From: Hydractinia symbiolongicarpus
Taxonomy: Eukaryota > Cnidaria > Hydrozoa > Anthoathecata > Hydractiniidae
DNA length: 64,000 bases
Assembly (NCBI RefSeq): GCF_029227915.1
Contig: NC_079875.1
Coordinates: forward strand, 1,674,001 to 1,738,000
Direction of reading: 5' to 3'
Below the pieces are notes generated by a model that searched no databases, was not told the origin of the DNA, and was given only the letters and a program-made list of their open reading frames with translations. Shown here one piece after another: positions 1 through 10,531 of the stretch. The position numbers and the translations under genes are program-made. Every line of letters starts with the position of its first letter. Within the stretch, counting starts at the first letter, position 1.

Positions 1-607
1 AATGAGTTTACTCCCTGGGTACTTTCTTTGTATACATTCGACTATACGGGCCAAGCCCGGGATTTATGGGAAATCGAGGGATTTCGTTTGCCGGCGATTA
101 AACCTCTTTCATTAAGCGTCTCATCAAAAAGGAAAACATTTTTGAAAACTACAAGTCTCATGCGTTTTAGTGGTGAAAAAATAATTTAAAAAATCGTTCG
201 GGAAATGAGTTTACACCCTGGGTACTTTCTTTGTATACTTTTGACTATACGGACCGAGTCCGGGATTTACGGGAAATCGCAGGTTTTCGTTTGCCGGCGA
301 TTAAACTTCTTTTATTCAGCGTCTCATCAAAAATGAAAACATTTTTGAAAACTACAAGTCTCATACGTTTTAGTGGTGAAAAAATAATTTAAAAATTCGT
401 TCTGGAAATGAGTTTACTCACTGGGTACTTTCCTTGTATACTTTTAACTATACGGGCCGAGTCCGGGATTTACGGGAAATCGTGGGTTTTCGTTTGCGGG
501 CGATTAAACTTCTTTTATTCAGCGTCTCATCAGAAATGAAAACATTTTTGAAAACTACAAGTCTCATGCGTTTTAGTGGGGAAAAAAAATTAAAAAATCG
601 TTCGGGA
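1..607 (+). repeat. Last three monomers (a7-a9) of an alpha 9-mer
   Basis: Three monomers at 1-203, 204-406 and 407-607 match positions 7, 8 and 9 of the 9-mer defined at 52266-54087: TTTATGGGAAATCGAGGG with AAAAAGGAAAAC; ACACCCTGGG with CGGACCGAG; and TCACTGGG with CTTTCCTTG and CAGAAATG. The third is 201 bp, a multiple of three, which is why an open frame runs on into the next monomer. The first six members of this 9-mer would lie before the window. Confidence 0.85.
36..52 (+). other. CENP-B-box-like motif with one base missing (representative copy)
   Basis: Monomers of the ATTCGAC type carry ATTCGACTATACGGGCC. The known core of the mammalian CENP-B box is TTCG, seven bases with a fixed A, then CGGG. 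Here TTCG and CGGG are separated by six bases. Monomers of the TTTTGAC type lack the TTCG half. The two types are interspersed through the array, much as box-positive and box-negative alpha satellite monomers are. The spacing defect and the unknown host make this a resemblance only, not a call of a functional box. Confidence 0.25.
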
Positions 608-2431
608 AATGAGTTTACTCCCTGGGTACTTTCTTTGTATACATTCGACTATAAGGGCCAAGCCCGGGATTTACGGGAAATCGAGGGATTTCGTTTGCCC
701 GCGATTAAACCTCTTTCATTAAGCGTCTCATCAAAAATGAAAACATTTTTGAAAACTACAAGTCTCATGCGATTTAGTGGTGAAAAAATAATTTAAAAAA
801 TCGTTCGGAAAATGAGTTTACTCCCTGGGTACTCTCTTGTATACTTTGGACTATACGGGCCGAGTCCGGGATTTACGGGAAATCGCGGATTTTCGTTTGA
901 GGGCGATTAAACTTCCTTTAATCAGCGTCTCATCAAAAATGAAAACATTTTTAAAAACTACAAGTCTCATGGGCTTTAGTGGTGAAATAATAATTTAAAA
1001 AATCGTTTGGGAAATGAGTTTACTCCCTGGGTACTTTCTTTGTATACTTTTGACTTTACGGGCCGAGTCCGGGATTTACGGAAAATCGCGGATTTTCGTT
1101 TGCCGGCGATTAAACTTCTTTTATTCAGCGTCCCATCAAATATGAAAATATTTTTGAAAACTACAAGTCTCATGCCTTTAGTGGTAAAAAAATAATATAA
1201 AAAATCGTTTGGGAAATGAGTTTACTCCCTGGGTACTTTCTTTGCATACTTTTGAATATACGGGTCAAGTCCGGGGTTTACGGGAAATGGCGGGTTTTCG
1301 TTTGCCGGCGATTAAACTTCTTTTATTCAGCGTCTCATCAAAAATGAAAACATTTTTGAAAACTACAAGTCTCATGCGTTTTAGTAGTGAAAAGATAATT
1401 TAAAAAATCGTTTTGGAAATGAGTTTACTCACAGGGTACTTTCTTTGTGTACATTCGACTATACGGGCCAAGCCCGGGATTTACGGGAAATCGCGGGTTT
1501 TCGTTTGCTGGCGATTAAACCACTTTCATTAAGCGTCTCATCAAAAATGAAAACATTTCCGAAAACTACAAGTCTCATGCGTTTTATTGGTGAAAAAATA
1601 ATTTAAAAAATCGTTCGGGAAATGAGTTTACTCACAGGGTACTTTCTTTGTATACATTCGACTATACGGGCCAAGCCCGGGATTTACGGGAAATCGCAGG
1701 TTTTCGTTTGCCGGCGATTAAACTTCTTTCATTAACCGTCTCATCAAAAATGAAAAAAGTTTTGAAAACTACAAGTCTCATGCGTTTTAGTGGTGAAAAA
1801 AAAATTAAAAAATCGTTCGGGAAATGAGTTTACTCCCTGGGTACTTTCTTTGTATACATTCGACTATACGGGCCAAGCCCGGGATTTATGGGAAATCGAG
1901 GGATTTCGTTTGCCGGCGATTAAACCTCTTTCATTAAGCGTCTCATCAAAAAGGAAAACATTTTTGAAAACTACAAGTCTCATGCGTTTTAGTGGTGAAA
2001 AAATAATTTAAAAAATCGTTCGGGAAATGAGTTTACACCCTGGGTACTTTCTTTGTATACTTTTGACTATACGGACCGAGTCCGGGATTTACGGGAAATC
2101 GCAGGTTTTCGTTTGCTGGCGATTAAACTTCTTTTATTCAGCGTCTCATCAAAAATGAAAACATTTTTGAAAACTACAAGTCTCATACGTTTTAGTGGTG
2201 AAAAAATAATTTAAAAATTCGTTCTGGAAATGAGTTTACTCACTGGGTACTTTCCTTGTATACTTTTAACTATACGGGCCGAGTCCGGGATTTACGGGAA
2301 ATCGCGGGTTTTCGTTTGCGGGCGATTAAACTTCTTTTATTCAGCGTCTCATCAGAAATGAAAACATTTTTGAAAACTACAAGTCTTATACGTTTTAGTG
2401 GTGAAATAATAATTTAAAAAATCGTTTGGGA
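608..2431 (+). repeat. Alpha 9-mer HOR, copy 1 (a1-a9)
   Basis: Nine monomers start at 608, 811, 1013, 1215, 1418, 1621, 1823, 2026 and 2229. Marks in order: TTTGCCCGCG; TACTCTCTTGTATAC with TTTGAGGGCG; GACTTTACGGG with GGAAAATCGCGG and CATGCCTTTAG; CTTTGCATAC with GAATATACGGG; CGTTTTGG with GCTGGCG and CATTTCCG; TCACAGGG with TTAACCG and AAAAAAGTTTT; TTTATGGGAAATCG; ACACCCTGGG; TCACTGGG with CCTTGTATAC. The same order recurs at 19852, 52266 and 54088. Confidence 0.9.
1081..1097 (+). other. 7-bp hairpin in the GGAAAATCGCGG monomer subtype
   Basis: In the subtype carrying ACGGAAAATCGCGG, GAAAATC (1081-1087) and GATTTTC (1091-1097) form a perfect 7-bp inverted repeat with a 3-nt GCG loop. Most other subtypes have GGGAAATCGCGGG, which breaks the symmetry. 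The hairpin allele recurs once or more per HOR in both alpha and beta sectors (another copy starts near 3309). Whether it extrudes in vivo is not known. Confidence 0.5.
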
Positions 2432-3849
2432 AATGAGTTTACTCCCTGGGTACTTTCTTTGTATACTTTTGACTATACGGGCCGAGTCCAGGATTTACGG
2501 GAAATCGCAGGTTTTCGTTTGCCGGCGATTAAACTTCTTTTATTCAGCGTCTCATCAAAAATGAAAACATTTTTAAAAACTATAAGTCTCATGCGTTTTA
2601 GTGGTGAAAAAGTAATTTAAAAAATCGTTCGGGAAATGAGTTTACTCCCTGGGTACTTTCTTTGTATACTTTTGACTATACGGGCCAAGCCGGGATTTAC
2701 GGGAAATCGCGGGTTTTCGTTTGCCGGCGATTAAACTTCTTTTATTCAGCGTTTCATCAAAAATGAAAACATATTTAAAAACTACAAGTCTTATGCGATT
2801 TAGTGGTGAAAAAATAATTTAAAAAATCGTTCTGGAAATCAGTTTACTCACAGGGTACTTTCTTTGTATACATTCGACTATACGGGCCAAGCCCGGGATT
2901 TACGGAAAATCGCGGATTTTCGTTTGCCGGCGATTAAACTTCTTTTATTCAGCGTCCCATCAAATATGAAAATATTTTTGAAAACTACAAGTCTCATGCG
3001 TTTAGTGGTAAAAAAATAATATAAAAAATCGTTCGGAAAATGAGTTTACTCCCTGGGTACTTTCTTTGTATACTTTTGAATATACGGGTCAAGTCCGGGG
3101 TTTACGGGAAATGGCGGGTTTTCGTTTGCCGGCGATTAAACTTCTTTTATTCAGCGTCTCATCAAAAATGAAAACATTTTTGAAAACTACAAGTCTCATG
3201 CGTTTTAGTGGTGAAAAAATAATTTAAAAAATCGTTCGGGAAATGAGTTTACTCCCTGGGTACTTTCTTTGTATACTTTTGACTTTACGGGCCGAGTCCG
3301 GGATTTACGGAAAATCGCGGATTTTCGTTTGCCGGCGATTAAACTTCTTTTATTCAGCGTCCCATCAAATATGAAAATATTTTTGAAAACTACAAGTCTC
3401 ATGCGTTTAGTGGTAAAAAAATAATATAAAAAATCGTTCGGGAAATGAGTTTACTCCCTGGGTACTTTCTTCGTATACTTTTGAATATACGGGTCAAGTC
3501 CGGGGTTTACGGGAAATGGCGGGTTTTCGTTTGCCGGCAATTAAACATCTTTTATTCAGCGTCTTATCAAAAATGAAAATATTTTTGAAAACTACAAATC
3601 TCATACGTTTTAGTGGTGAAAAAATAATTTAAAAATTCGTTCTGGAAATGAGTTTACTCACTGGGTACTTTCCTTGTATACTTTTAACTATACGGGCCGA
3701 GTCCGGGATTTACGGGAAATCGCGGGTTTTCGTTTGCGGGCGATTAAACTTCTTTTATTCAGCGTCTCATCAGAAATGAAAACATTTTTGAAAACTACAA
3801 GTCTTATGCGTTTTAGTGGTGAAATAATAATTTAAAAAATCGTTTGGGA
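2432..3849 (+). repeat. Alpha 7-mer HOR (1418 bp), copy 1
   Basis: Seven monomers start at 2432, 2635, 2836, 3039, 3241, 3443 and 3646. They open with the GAGTCCAGG / AAACTATAAG type, then GCCAAGCCGGG (one base shorter), then the GACTTTACGGG, GAATATACGGG and CTTCGTATAC types, and end with the TCACTGGG / CTTTCCTTG type. The unit restarts at 3850 with the same CCAGG monomer. The two copies are nearly identical in text, with scattered single differences. Confidence 0.85.
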
Positions 3850-5062
3850 AATGAGTTTACTCCCTGGGTACTTTCTTTGTATACTTTTGACTATACGGGC
3901 CGAGTCCAGGATTTACGGGAAATCGCAGGTTTTCGTTTGCCGGCGATTAAACTTCTTTTATTCAGCGTCTCATCAAAAATGAAAACATTTTTAAAAACTA
4001 TAAGTCTCATGCGTTTTAGTGGTGAAAAAGTAATTTAAAAAATTGTTCGGGAAATGAGTTTACTCCCTGGGTACTTTCTTTGTATACTTTTGACTATACG
4101 GGCCAAGCCGGGATTTACGGGAAATCGCGGGTTTTCGTTTGCCGGCGATTAAACTTCTTTTATTCAGCGTTTCATCAAAAATGAAAACATATTTAAAAAC
4201 TACAAGTCTTATGCGATTTAGTGGTGAAAAAATAATTTAAAAAATCGTTCTGGAAATGAGTTTACTCACAGGGTACTTTCTTTGTATACATTCGACTATA
4301 CGGGCCAAGCCCGGGATTTACGGAAAATCGCGGATTTTCGTTTGCCGGCGATTAAACTTCTTTTATTCAGCGTCCCATCAAATATGAAAATATTTTTGAA
4401 AACTACAAGTCTCATGCGTTTAGTGGTAAAAAAATAATATAAAAAATCGTTCGGAAAATGAGTTTACTCCCTGGGTACTTTCTTTGTATACTTTTGAATA
4501 TACGGGTCAAGTCCGGGGTTTACGGGAAATGGCGGGTTTTCGTTTGCCGGCGATTAAACTTCTTTTATTCAGCGTCTAATCAAAAATGAAAACATTTTTG
4601 AAAACTACAAGTCTCATGCGTTTTAGTGGTGAAAAAATAATTTAAAAAATCGTTCGGGAAATGAGTTTACTCCCTGGGTACTTTCTTTGTATACTTTTGA
4701 CTTTACGGGCCGAGTCCGGGATTTACGGAAAATCGCGGATTTTCGTTTGCCGGCGATTAAACTTCTTTTATTCAGCGTCCCATCAAATATGAAAATATTT
4801 TTGAAAACTACAAGTCTCATGCGTTTAGTGGTAAAAAAATAATATAAAAAATCGTTCGGGAAATGAGTTTACTCCCTGGGTACTTTCTTCGTATACTTTT
4901 GAATATACGGGTCAAGTCCGGGGTTTACGGGAAATGGCGGGTTTTCGTTTGCCGGCGATTAAACATCTTTTATTCAGCGTCTTATCAAAAATGAAAACAT
5001 TTTTGAAAACTACAAGTCTCATGCGTTTTAGTGGTGAAAAAAAAATAAAAAATCGTTCGGGA
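3850..5062 (+). repeat. Alpha 7-mer HOR, copy 2, last monomer replaced
   Basis: Six monomers repeat the 2432-3849 order at an offset of 1418 bp. The seventh, expected to be the TCACTGGG / CCTTG type, is absent, and a TGGGTTATAGTTTTCCGG monomer starts instead at 5063. The copy therefore breaks at a monomer boundary and switches to the next HOR form. Confidence 0.8.
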
Positions 5063-7490
5063 AATGAGTTTACTCCCTGGGTACTTTCTTTGTATACATT
5101 CGACTATACGGGCCAAGCCCGGGATTTACGGGAAATCGTGGGTTATAGTTTTCCGGCGATTAAACCTCTTTCATTAAGCGTCTCATCAAAAATGAAAACA
5201 TTTTTGAAAACTACAAGTCTCATGCGTTTTAGTGGTGAAAAAATAATTTAAAAAATCGTTCGGGAAATGAGTTTACTCCCTGGGTACTTTCTTTGTATAC
5301 TTTTGACTTTACGGGCCGAGTCCGGGATTTACGGAAAATTGCGGATTTTTATTTGCCGGCGATTAAACTTCTTTTATTCAGCGTCCCATCAAATATGAAA
5401 ATATTTTTGAAAACTACAAGTCTCATGCGTTTAGTGGTAAAAAAATAATATAAAAAATCGTTCGGAAAATGAGTTTACTCCCTGGGTACTTTCTTTGTAT
5501 ACTTTTAAATATACGGGTCAAGTCCGGGGTTTACGGGAAATGGCGGGTTTTCGTTTGCCGGCGATTAAACTTCTTTTATTCAGCGTCTCATCAAAAATGA
5601 AAACATTTTTGAAAACTACAAGTCTCATGCGTTTTAGTGGTGAAAAAATAATTTAAAAAATCGTTCGGGAAATGAGTTTACTCCCTGGGTACTTTCTTTG
5701 TATACTTTTGACTTTACGGGCCGAGTCCGGGATTTACGGAAAATCGCGGATTTTCGTTTGCCGGCGATTAAACTTCTTTTATTCAGCGTCCCATCAAATA
5801 TGAAAATATTTTTGAAAACTACAAGTCTCATGCGTTTAGTGGTAAAAAAATAATATAAAAAATCGTTCGGGAAATGAGTTTACTCCCTGGGTACTTTCTT
5901 CGTATACTTTTGAATATACGGGTCAAGTCCGGGGTTTACGGGAAATGGCGGGTTTTCGTTTGCCGGCGATTAAACATCTTTTATTCAGCGTCTTATCAAA
6001 AATGAAAACATTTTTGAAAACTACAAGTCTCATGCGTTTTAGTGGTGAAAAAAAAAATAAAAAATCGTTCGGGAAATGAGTTTACTCCCTGGGTACTTTC
6101 TTTGTATACATTCGACTATACGGGCCAAGCCCGGGATTTACGGCAAATCGTGGGTTATAGTTTTCCGGCGATTAAACCTCTTTCATTAAGCGTCTCATCA
6201 AAAATGAAAACATTTTTGAAAACTACAAGTCTCATGCGTTTTAGTGGTGAAAAAATAATTTAAAAAATCGTTCGGGAAATGAGTTTACTCCCTGGGTACT
6301 TTCTTTGTATACTTTTGACTTTACGGGCCGAGTCCGGGATTTACGGGAAATGGCGGGTTTTCGTTTGCCGGCGATTAAACATCTTTTATTCAGCGTCTTA
6401 TCAAAAATGAAAACATTTTTGAAAACTACAAGTCTCATGCGTTTTAGTGGTGAAAAAAAAATAAAAAATCGTTCGGGAAATGAGTTTACTCCCTGGGTAC
6501 TTTCTTTGTATACATTCGACTATACGGGCCAAGCCCGGGATTTACGGGAAATCGTGGGTTATAGTTTTCCGGCGATTAAACCTCTTTCATTAAGCGTCTC
6601 ATCAAAAATGAAAACATTTTTGAAAACTACAAGTCTCATGCGTTTTAGTGGTGAAAAAATAATTTAAAAAATCGTTCGGGAAATGAGTTTACTCCCTGGG
6701 TACTTTCTTTGTATACTTTTGACTTTACGGGCCGAGTCCGGGATTTACGGAAAATTGCGGATTTTTATTTGCCGGCGATTAAACTTCTTTTATTCAGCGT
6801 CCCATCAAATATGAAAATATTTTTGAAAACTACAAGTCTCATGCGTTTAGTGGTAAAAAAATAATATAAAAAATCGTTCGGAAAATGAGTTTACTCCCTG
6901 GGTACTTTCTTTGTATACTTTTGAATATACGGGTCAAGTCCGGGGTTTACGGGAAATGGCGGGTTTTCGTTTGCCGGCGATTAAACTTCTTTTATTCAGC
7001 GTCTCATCAAAAATGAAAACATTTTTGAAAACTACAAGTCTCATGCGTTTTAGTGGTGAAAAAATAATTTAAAAAATCGTTCGGGAAATGAGTTTACTCC
7101 CTGGGTACTTTCTTTGTATACTTTTGACTTTACGGGCCGAGTCCGGGATTTACGGAAAATCGCGGATTTTCGTTTGCCGGCGATTAAACTTCTTTTATTC
7201 AGCGTCCCATCAAATATGAAAATATTTTTGAAAACTACAAGTCTCATGCGTTTAGTGGTAAAAAAATAATATAAAAAATCGTTCGGGAAATGAGTTTACT
7301 CCCTGGGTACTTTCTTCGTATACTTTTGAATATACGGGTCAAGTCCGGGGTTTACGGGAAATGGCGGGTTTTCGTTTGCCGGCGATTAAACATCTTTTAT
7401 TCAGCGTCTTATCAAAAATGAAAACATTTTTGAAAACTACAAGTCTCATGCGTTTTAGTGGTGAAAAAAAAAATAAAAAATCGTTCGGGA
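5063..7490 (+). repeat. Alpha 5-mer HOR block: 5 + 2 + 5 monomers
   Basis: The unit [GTGGGTTATAG type, GAAAATTGCGG type, GAATATA type, GACTTTA type, CTTCGTATAC type] occupies 5063-6074 (1012 bp) and again 6479-7490. Between them, 6075-6478 holds only two monomers: the first of the unit and a hybrid (6278-6478) that starts as a GACTTTACGGG monomer and ends as a CTTCGTATAC monomer. This is what an internal deletion by unequal exchange would leave. The start-to-start distance 5063 to 6479 is 1416 bp. Confidence 0.85.
6278..6478 (+). repeat. Chimeric monomer (201 bp)
   Basis: The left part (GACTTTACGGGCCGAGTCC) is from the GACTTTA subtype. From about 6345 the text is GGGAAATGGCGGG and AAACATCTTTTATTC, which belongs to the CTTCGTATAC / GAATATA subtype. 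The switch lies in the CpG core at or near TTTACGG. Three monomers present in the neighbouring 5-mers are missing at this point. Confidence 0.8.
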
Positions 7491-10400
7491 AATGAGTTTA
7501 CTCCCTGGGTACTTTCTTTGTATACATTCGACTATACGGGCCAAGCCCGGGATTTACGGGAAATCGTGGGTTATAGTTTTCCGGCGATTAAACCTCTTTC
7601 ATTAAGCGTCTCATCAAAAATGAAAACATTTTTGAAAACTACAAGTCTCATGCGTTTTAGTGGTGAAAAAATAATTTAAAAAATCGTTCGGGAAATGAGT
7701 TTACTCCCTGGGTACTTTCTTTGTATACTTTTGACTTTACGGGCCGAGTCCGGGATTTACGGAAAATTGCGGATTTTTATTTGCCGGCGATTAAACTTCT
7801 TTTATTCAGCGTCCCATCAAATATGAAAATATTTTTGAAAACTACAAGTCTCATGCGTTTAGTGGTAAAAAAATAATATAAAAAATCGTTCGGGAAATGA
7901 GTTTACTCCCTGGGTACTTTCTTTGTATACTTTTGAATATACGGGTCAAGTCCGGGGTTTACGGGAAATGGCGGGTTTTCGTTTGCCGGCGATTAAACTT
8001 CTTTTATTCAGCGTCTCATCAAAAATGAAAACATTTTTGAAAACTACAAGTCTCATGCGTTTTAGTGGTGAAAAAATAACTTAAAAAATTGTTTGGGAAA
8101 TGAGTTTACTCCCTGGGTACTTTCTTTGTATACTTTTGACTTTACGGGCCGAGTCCGGGATTTACGGAAAATCGCGGATTTTCGTTTGCCGGCGATTAAA
8201 CTTCTTTTATTCAGCGTCCCATCAAATATGAAAATATTTTTGAAAACTACAAGTCTCATGCGTTTAGTGGTAAAAAAATAATATAAAAAATCGTTCGGGA
8301 AATGAGTTTACTCCCTGGGTACTTTCTTCGTATACTTTTGAATATACGGGTCAAGTCCGGGGTTTACGGGAAATGGCGGGTTTTCGTTTGCCGGCGATTA
8401 AACTTCTTTTATTCAGCGTCTTATCAAAAATGAAAACATTTTTAAAAACTACAAGTCTCATGCGTTTTAGTAGTGAAAAGATAATTTAAAAATTCGTTTT
8501 GGAAATGAGTTTACTCACAGGGTACTTTCTTTGTATACATTCGACTATACGGGCCAAGCCCGGGATTTACGGGAAATCGCGGGTTTTCGTTTGCTGGCGC
8601 TTAAACCACTTTCATTAAGCGTCTCATCAAAAATGAAAACATTTCTGAAAACTACAAGTCTCATGCGTTTTATTGGTGAAAAAATAATTTAAAAAATCGT
8701 TCGGGAAATGAGTTTACTCACAGGGTACTTTCTTTGTATACCTTCGACTATACGGGCCAAACCCGGGATTTACGGGAAATCGCGGGTTTTCGTTTGCCGG
8801 CGATTAAACTTCTTTCATTAACCGTCTCATCAAAAATGAAAAAATTTTTGAAAACTACAAGTCTCATGCGTTTTAGTGGTGAAAAAAAAATTAAAAAATC
8901 GTTCGGGAAATGAGTTTACTCCCTGGGTACTTTCTTTGTATACATTCGACTATACGGGCCAAGCCCGGGATTTACGGGAAATCGAGGGATTTCGTTTGCC
9001 GGCGATTAAACTTCTTTTATTCAGCGTTTCATCAAAAATGAAAACATTTTTAAAAACTACAAGTCTTATGCGATTTAGTGGTGAAAAAATAATTTAAAAA
9101 ATCGTTCTGGAAATGAGTTTACTCACAGGGTACTTTCTTTGTATACATTCGACTATACGGGCCAAGCCCGGGATTTACGGGAAATCGCGGGTTTTCGTTT
9201 TCCGGCGATTAAACCTCTTTCATTAAGCGTCTCATCAAAAATGTAAACATTTTTGAAAACTACAAGTCTCATGCGTTTTAGTGGTGAAAAAAAAATTTAA
9301 AAATTCGTTCTGGAAATGAGTTTACTCACTGGGTACTTTCCTTGTATACTTTTAACTATACGGGCCGAGTCCGGGATTTACGGGAAATCGCGGGTTTTCG
9401 TTTGCGGGCGAATAAACTTCTTTTATTCAGCGTCTCATCAGAAATGAAAACATTTTTGAAAACTACAAGTCTTATGCGTTTTAGTGGTGAAATAATAATT
9501 TAAAAAATCGTTTGGGAAATGAGTTTACTCCCTGGGTACTTTCTTTGTATACTTTTGACTATACGGGCCGAGTCCAGGATTTACGGGAAATCGCAGGTTT
9601 TCGTTTGCCGGCGATTAAACTTCTTTTATTCAGCGTCTCATCAAAAATGAAAACATTTTTAAAAACTATAAGTCTCATGCGTTTTAGTGGTGAAAAAGTA
9701 ATTTAAAAAATCGTTCGGGAAATGAGTTTACTCCCTGGGTACTTTCTTTGTATACTTTTGACTATACGGACTGAGTCCGGGATTTACGGGAAATCGCAGG
9801 TTTTCGTTTGCCGGCGATTAAACTGCTTTTATTCAGCGTCTCATCAAAAATGAAAACATTTTTGAAAACTACAAGTCTCATGCGTTATAGTGGTGAAAAA
9901 ATAATTTAAAAAATCGTTCGGGAAATGAGTTTACTCCCTGGGTACTTTCTTTGTATACTTGTGACTATACGGGCCAAGCCGGGATTTACGGGAAATCGCG
10001 GGTTTTCGTTTGCCGGCGATTAAACTTCTTTTATTCAGCGTTTCATCAAAAATGAAAACATTTTTAAAAACTACAAGTCTTATGCGATTTAGTGGTGAAA
10101 AAATAATTTAAAAAATCGTTCTGGAAATGAGTTTACTCACAGGGTACTTTCTTTGTATACATTCGACTATACGGGCCAAGCCCGGGATTTACGGGAAATC
10201 GCGGGTTTTCGTTTTCCGGCGATTAAACCTCTTTCATTAAGCGTCTCATTAAAAATGTAAACATTTTTGAAAACTACAAGTCTCATGCGTTTTAGTGGTG
10301 AAAAAAAAATTTAAAAATTCGTTCTGGAAATGAGTTTACTCACTGGGTACTTTCCTTGTATACTTTTAACTATACGGGCCGAGTCCGGGATTTACGGGAA

Positions 10401-10531
10401 ATCGCGGGTTTTCGTTTGCCGGCGATTAAACTTCTTTTATTCCGCGTTTCATCAAAAATGAAAACATTTTTAAAAACTACAAGTCTTATGCGATTTAGTG
10501 GTGAAAAAATAATTTAAAAAATCGTTCTGGA
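7491..10531 (+). repeat. 15-mer alpha HOR (3041 bp), copy 1
   Basis: Fifteen monomers that recur at an offset of exactly 3041 bp. The block starts with the GTGGGTTATAG monomer and includes the ATAACTTAAA linker near 8077, the GCTGGCGCTTAAACC variant near 8594, the CGGACTGAG monomer near 9768 and the ATACTTGTGAC monomer near 9955. It ends with a hybrid of the CCTTGTATAC type and the TTCCGCG / CTTATGCGATT type. Private variants shared by both copies show they are direct copies of each other. Confidence 0.92.

Noticed and set aside
32-47. RNA polymerase III internal promoter (B box) suggested by ATTCGACT
   Set aside because: Only the TTCGA part resembles the B-box consensus. No A box at suitable spacing and no tRNA-like fold were found, so a tRNA- or SINE-derived origin is not supported.
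36-52. Calling a functional CENP-B box
   Set aside because: The spacer between TTCG and CGGG is six bases, not seven, and the fixed A is out of place. It is kept as a resemblance only.
434-796. Open frame of about 120 codons on the plus strand, as a possible protein with two internal repeats
   Set aside because: It is two satellite monomers read through because the first is 201 bp, a multiple of three. It begins at a TTG, and most other monomers of the same type are 202-203 bp and lose the frame. No ribosome-binding site, domain or codon pattern supports a gene.
976-1173. Recurring 65-codon ATG-initiated frame on the minus strand, basic in composition
   Set aside because: It occurs in dozens of monomers only because the monomer is repeated; other monomers break it. 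It has no recognisable domain, and its ends coincide with fixed words of the satellite.
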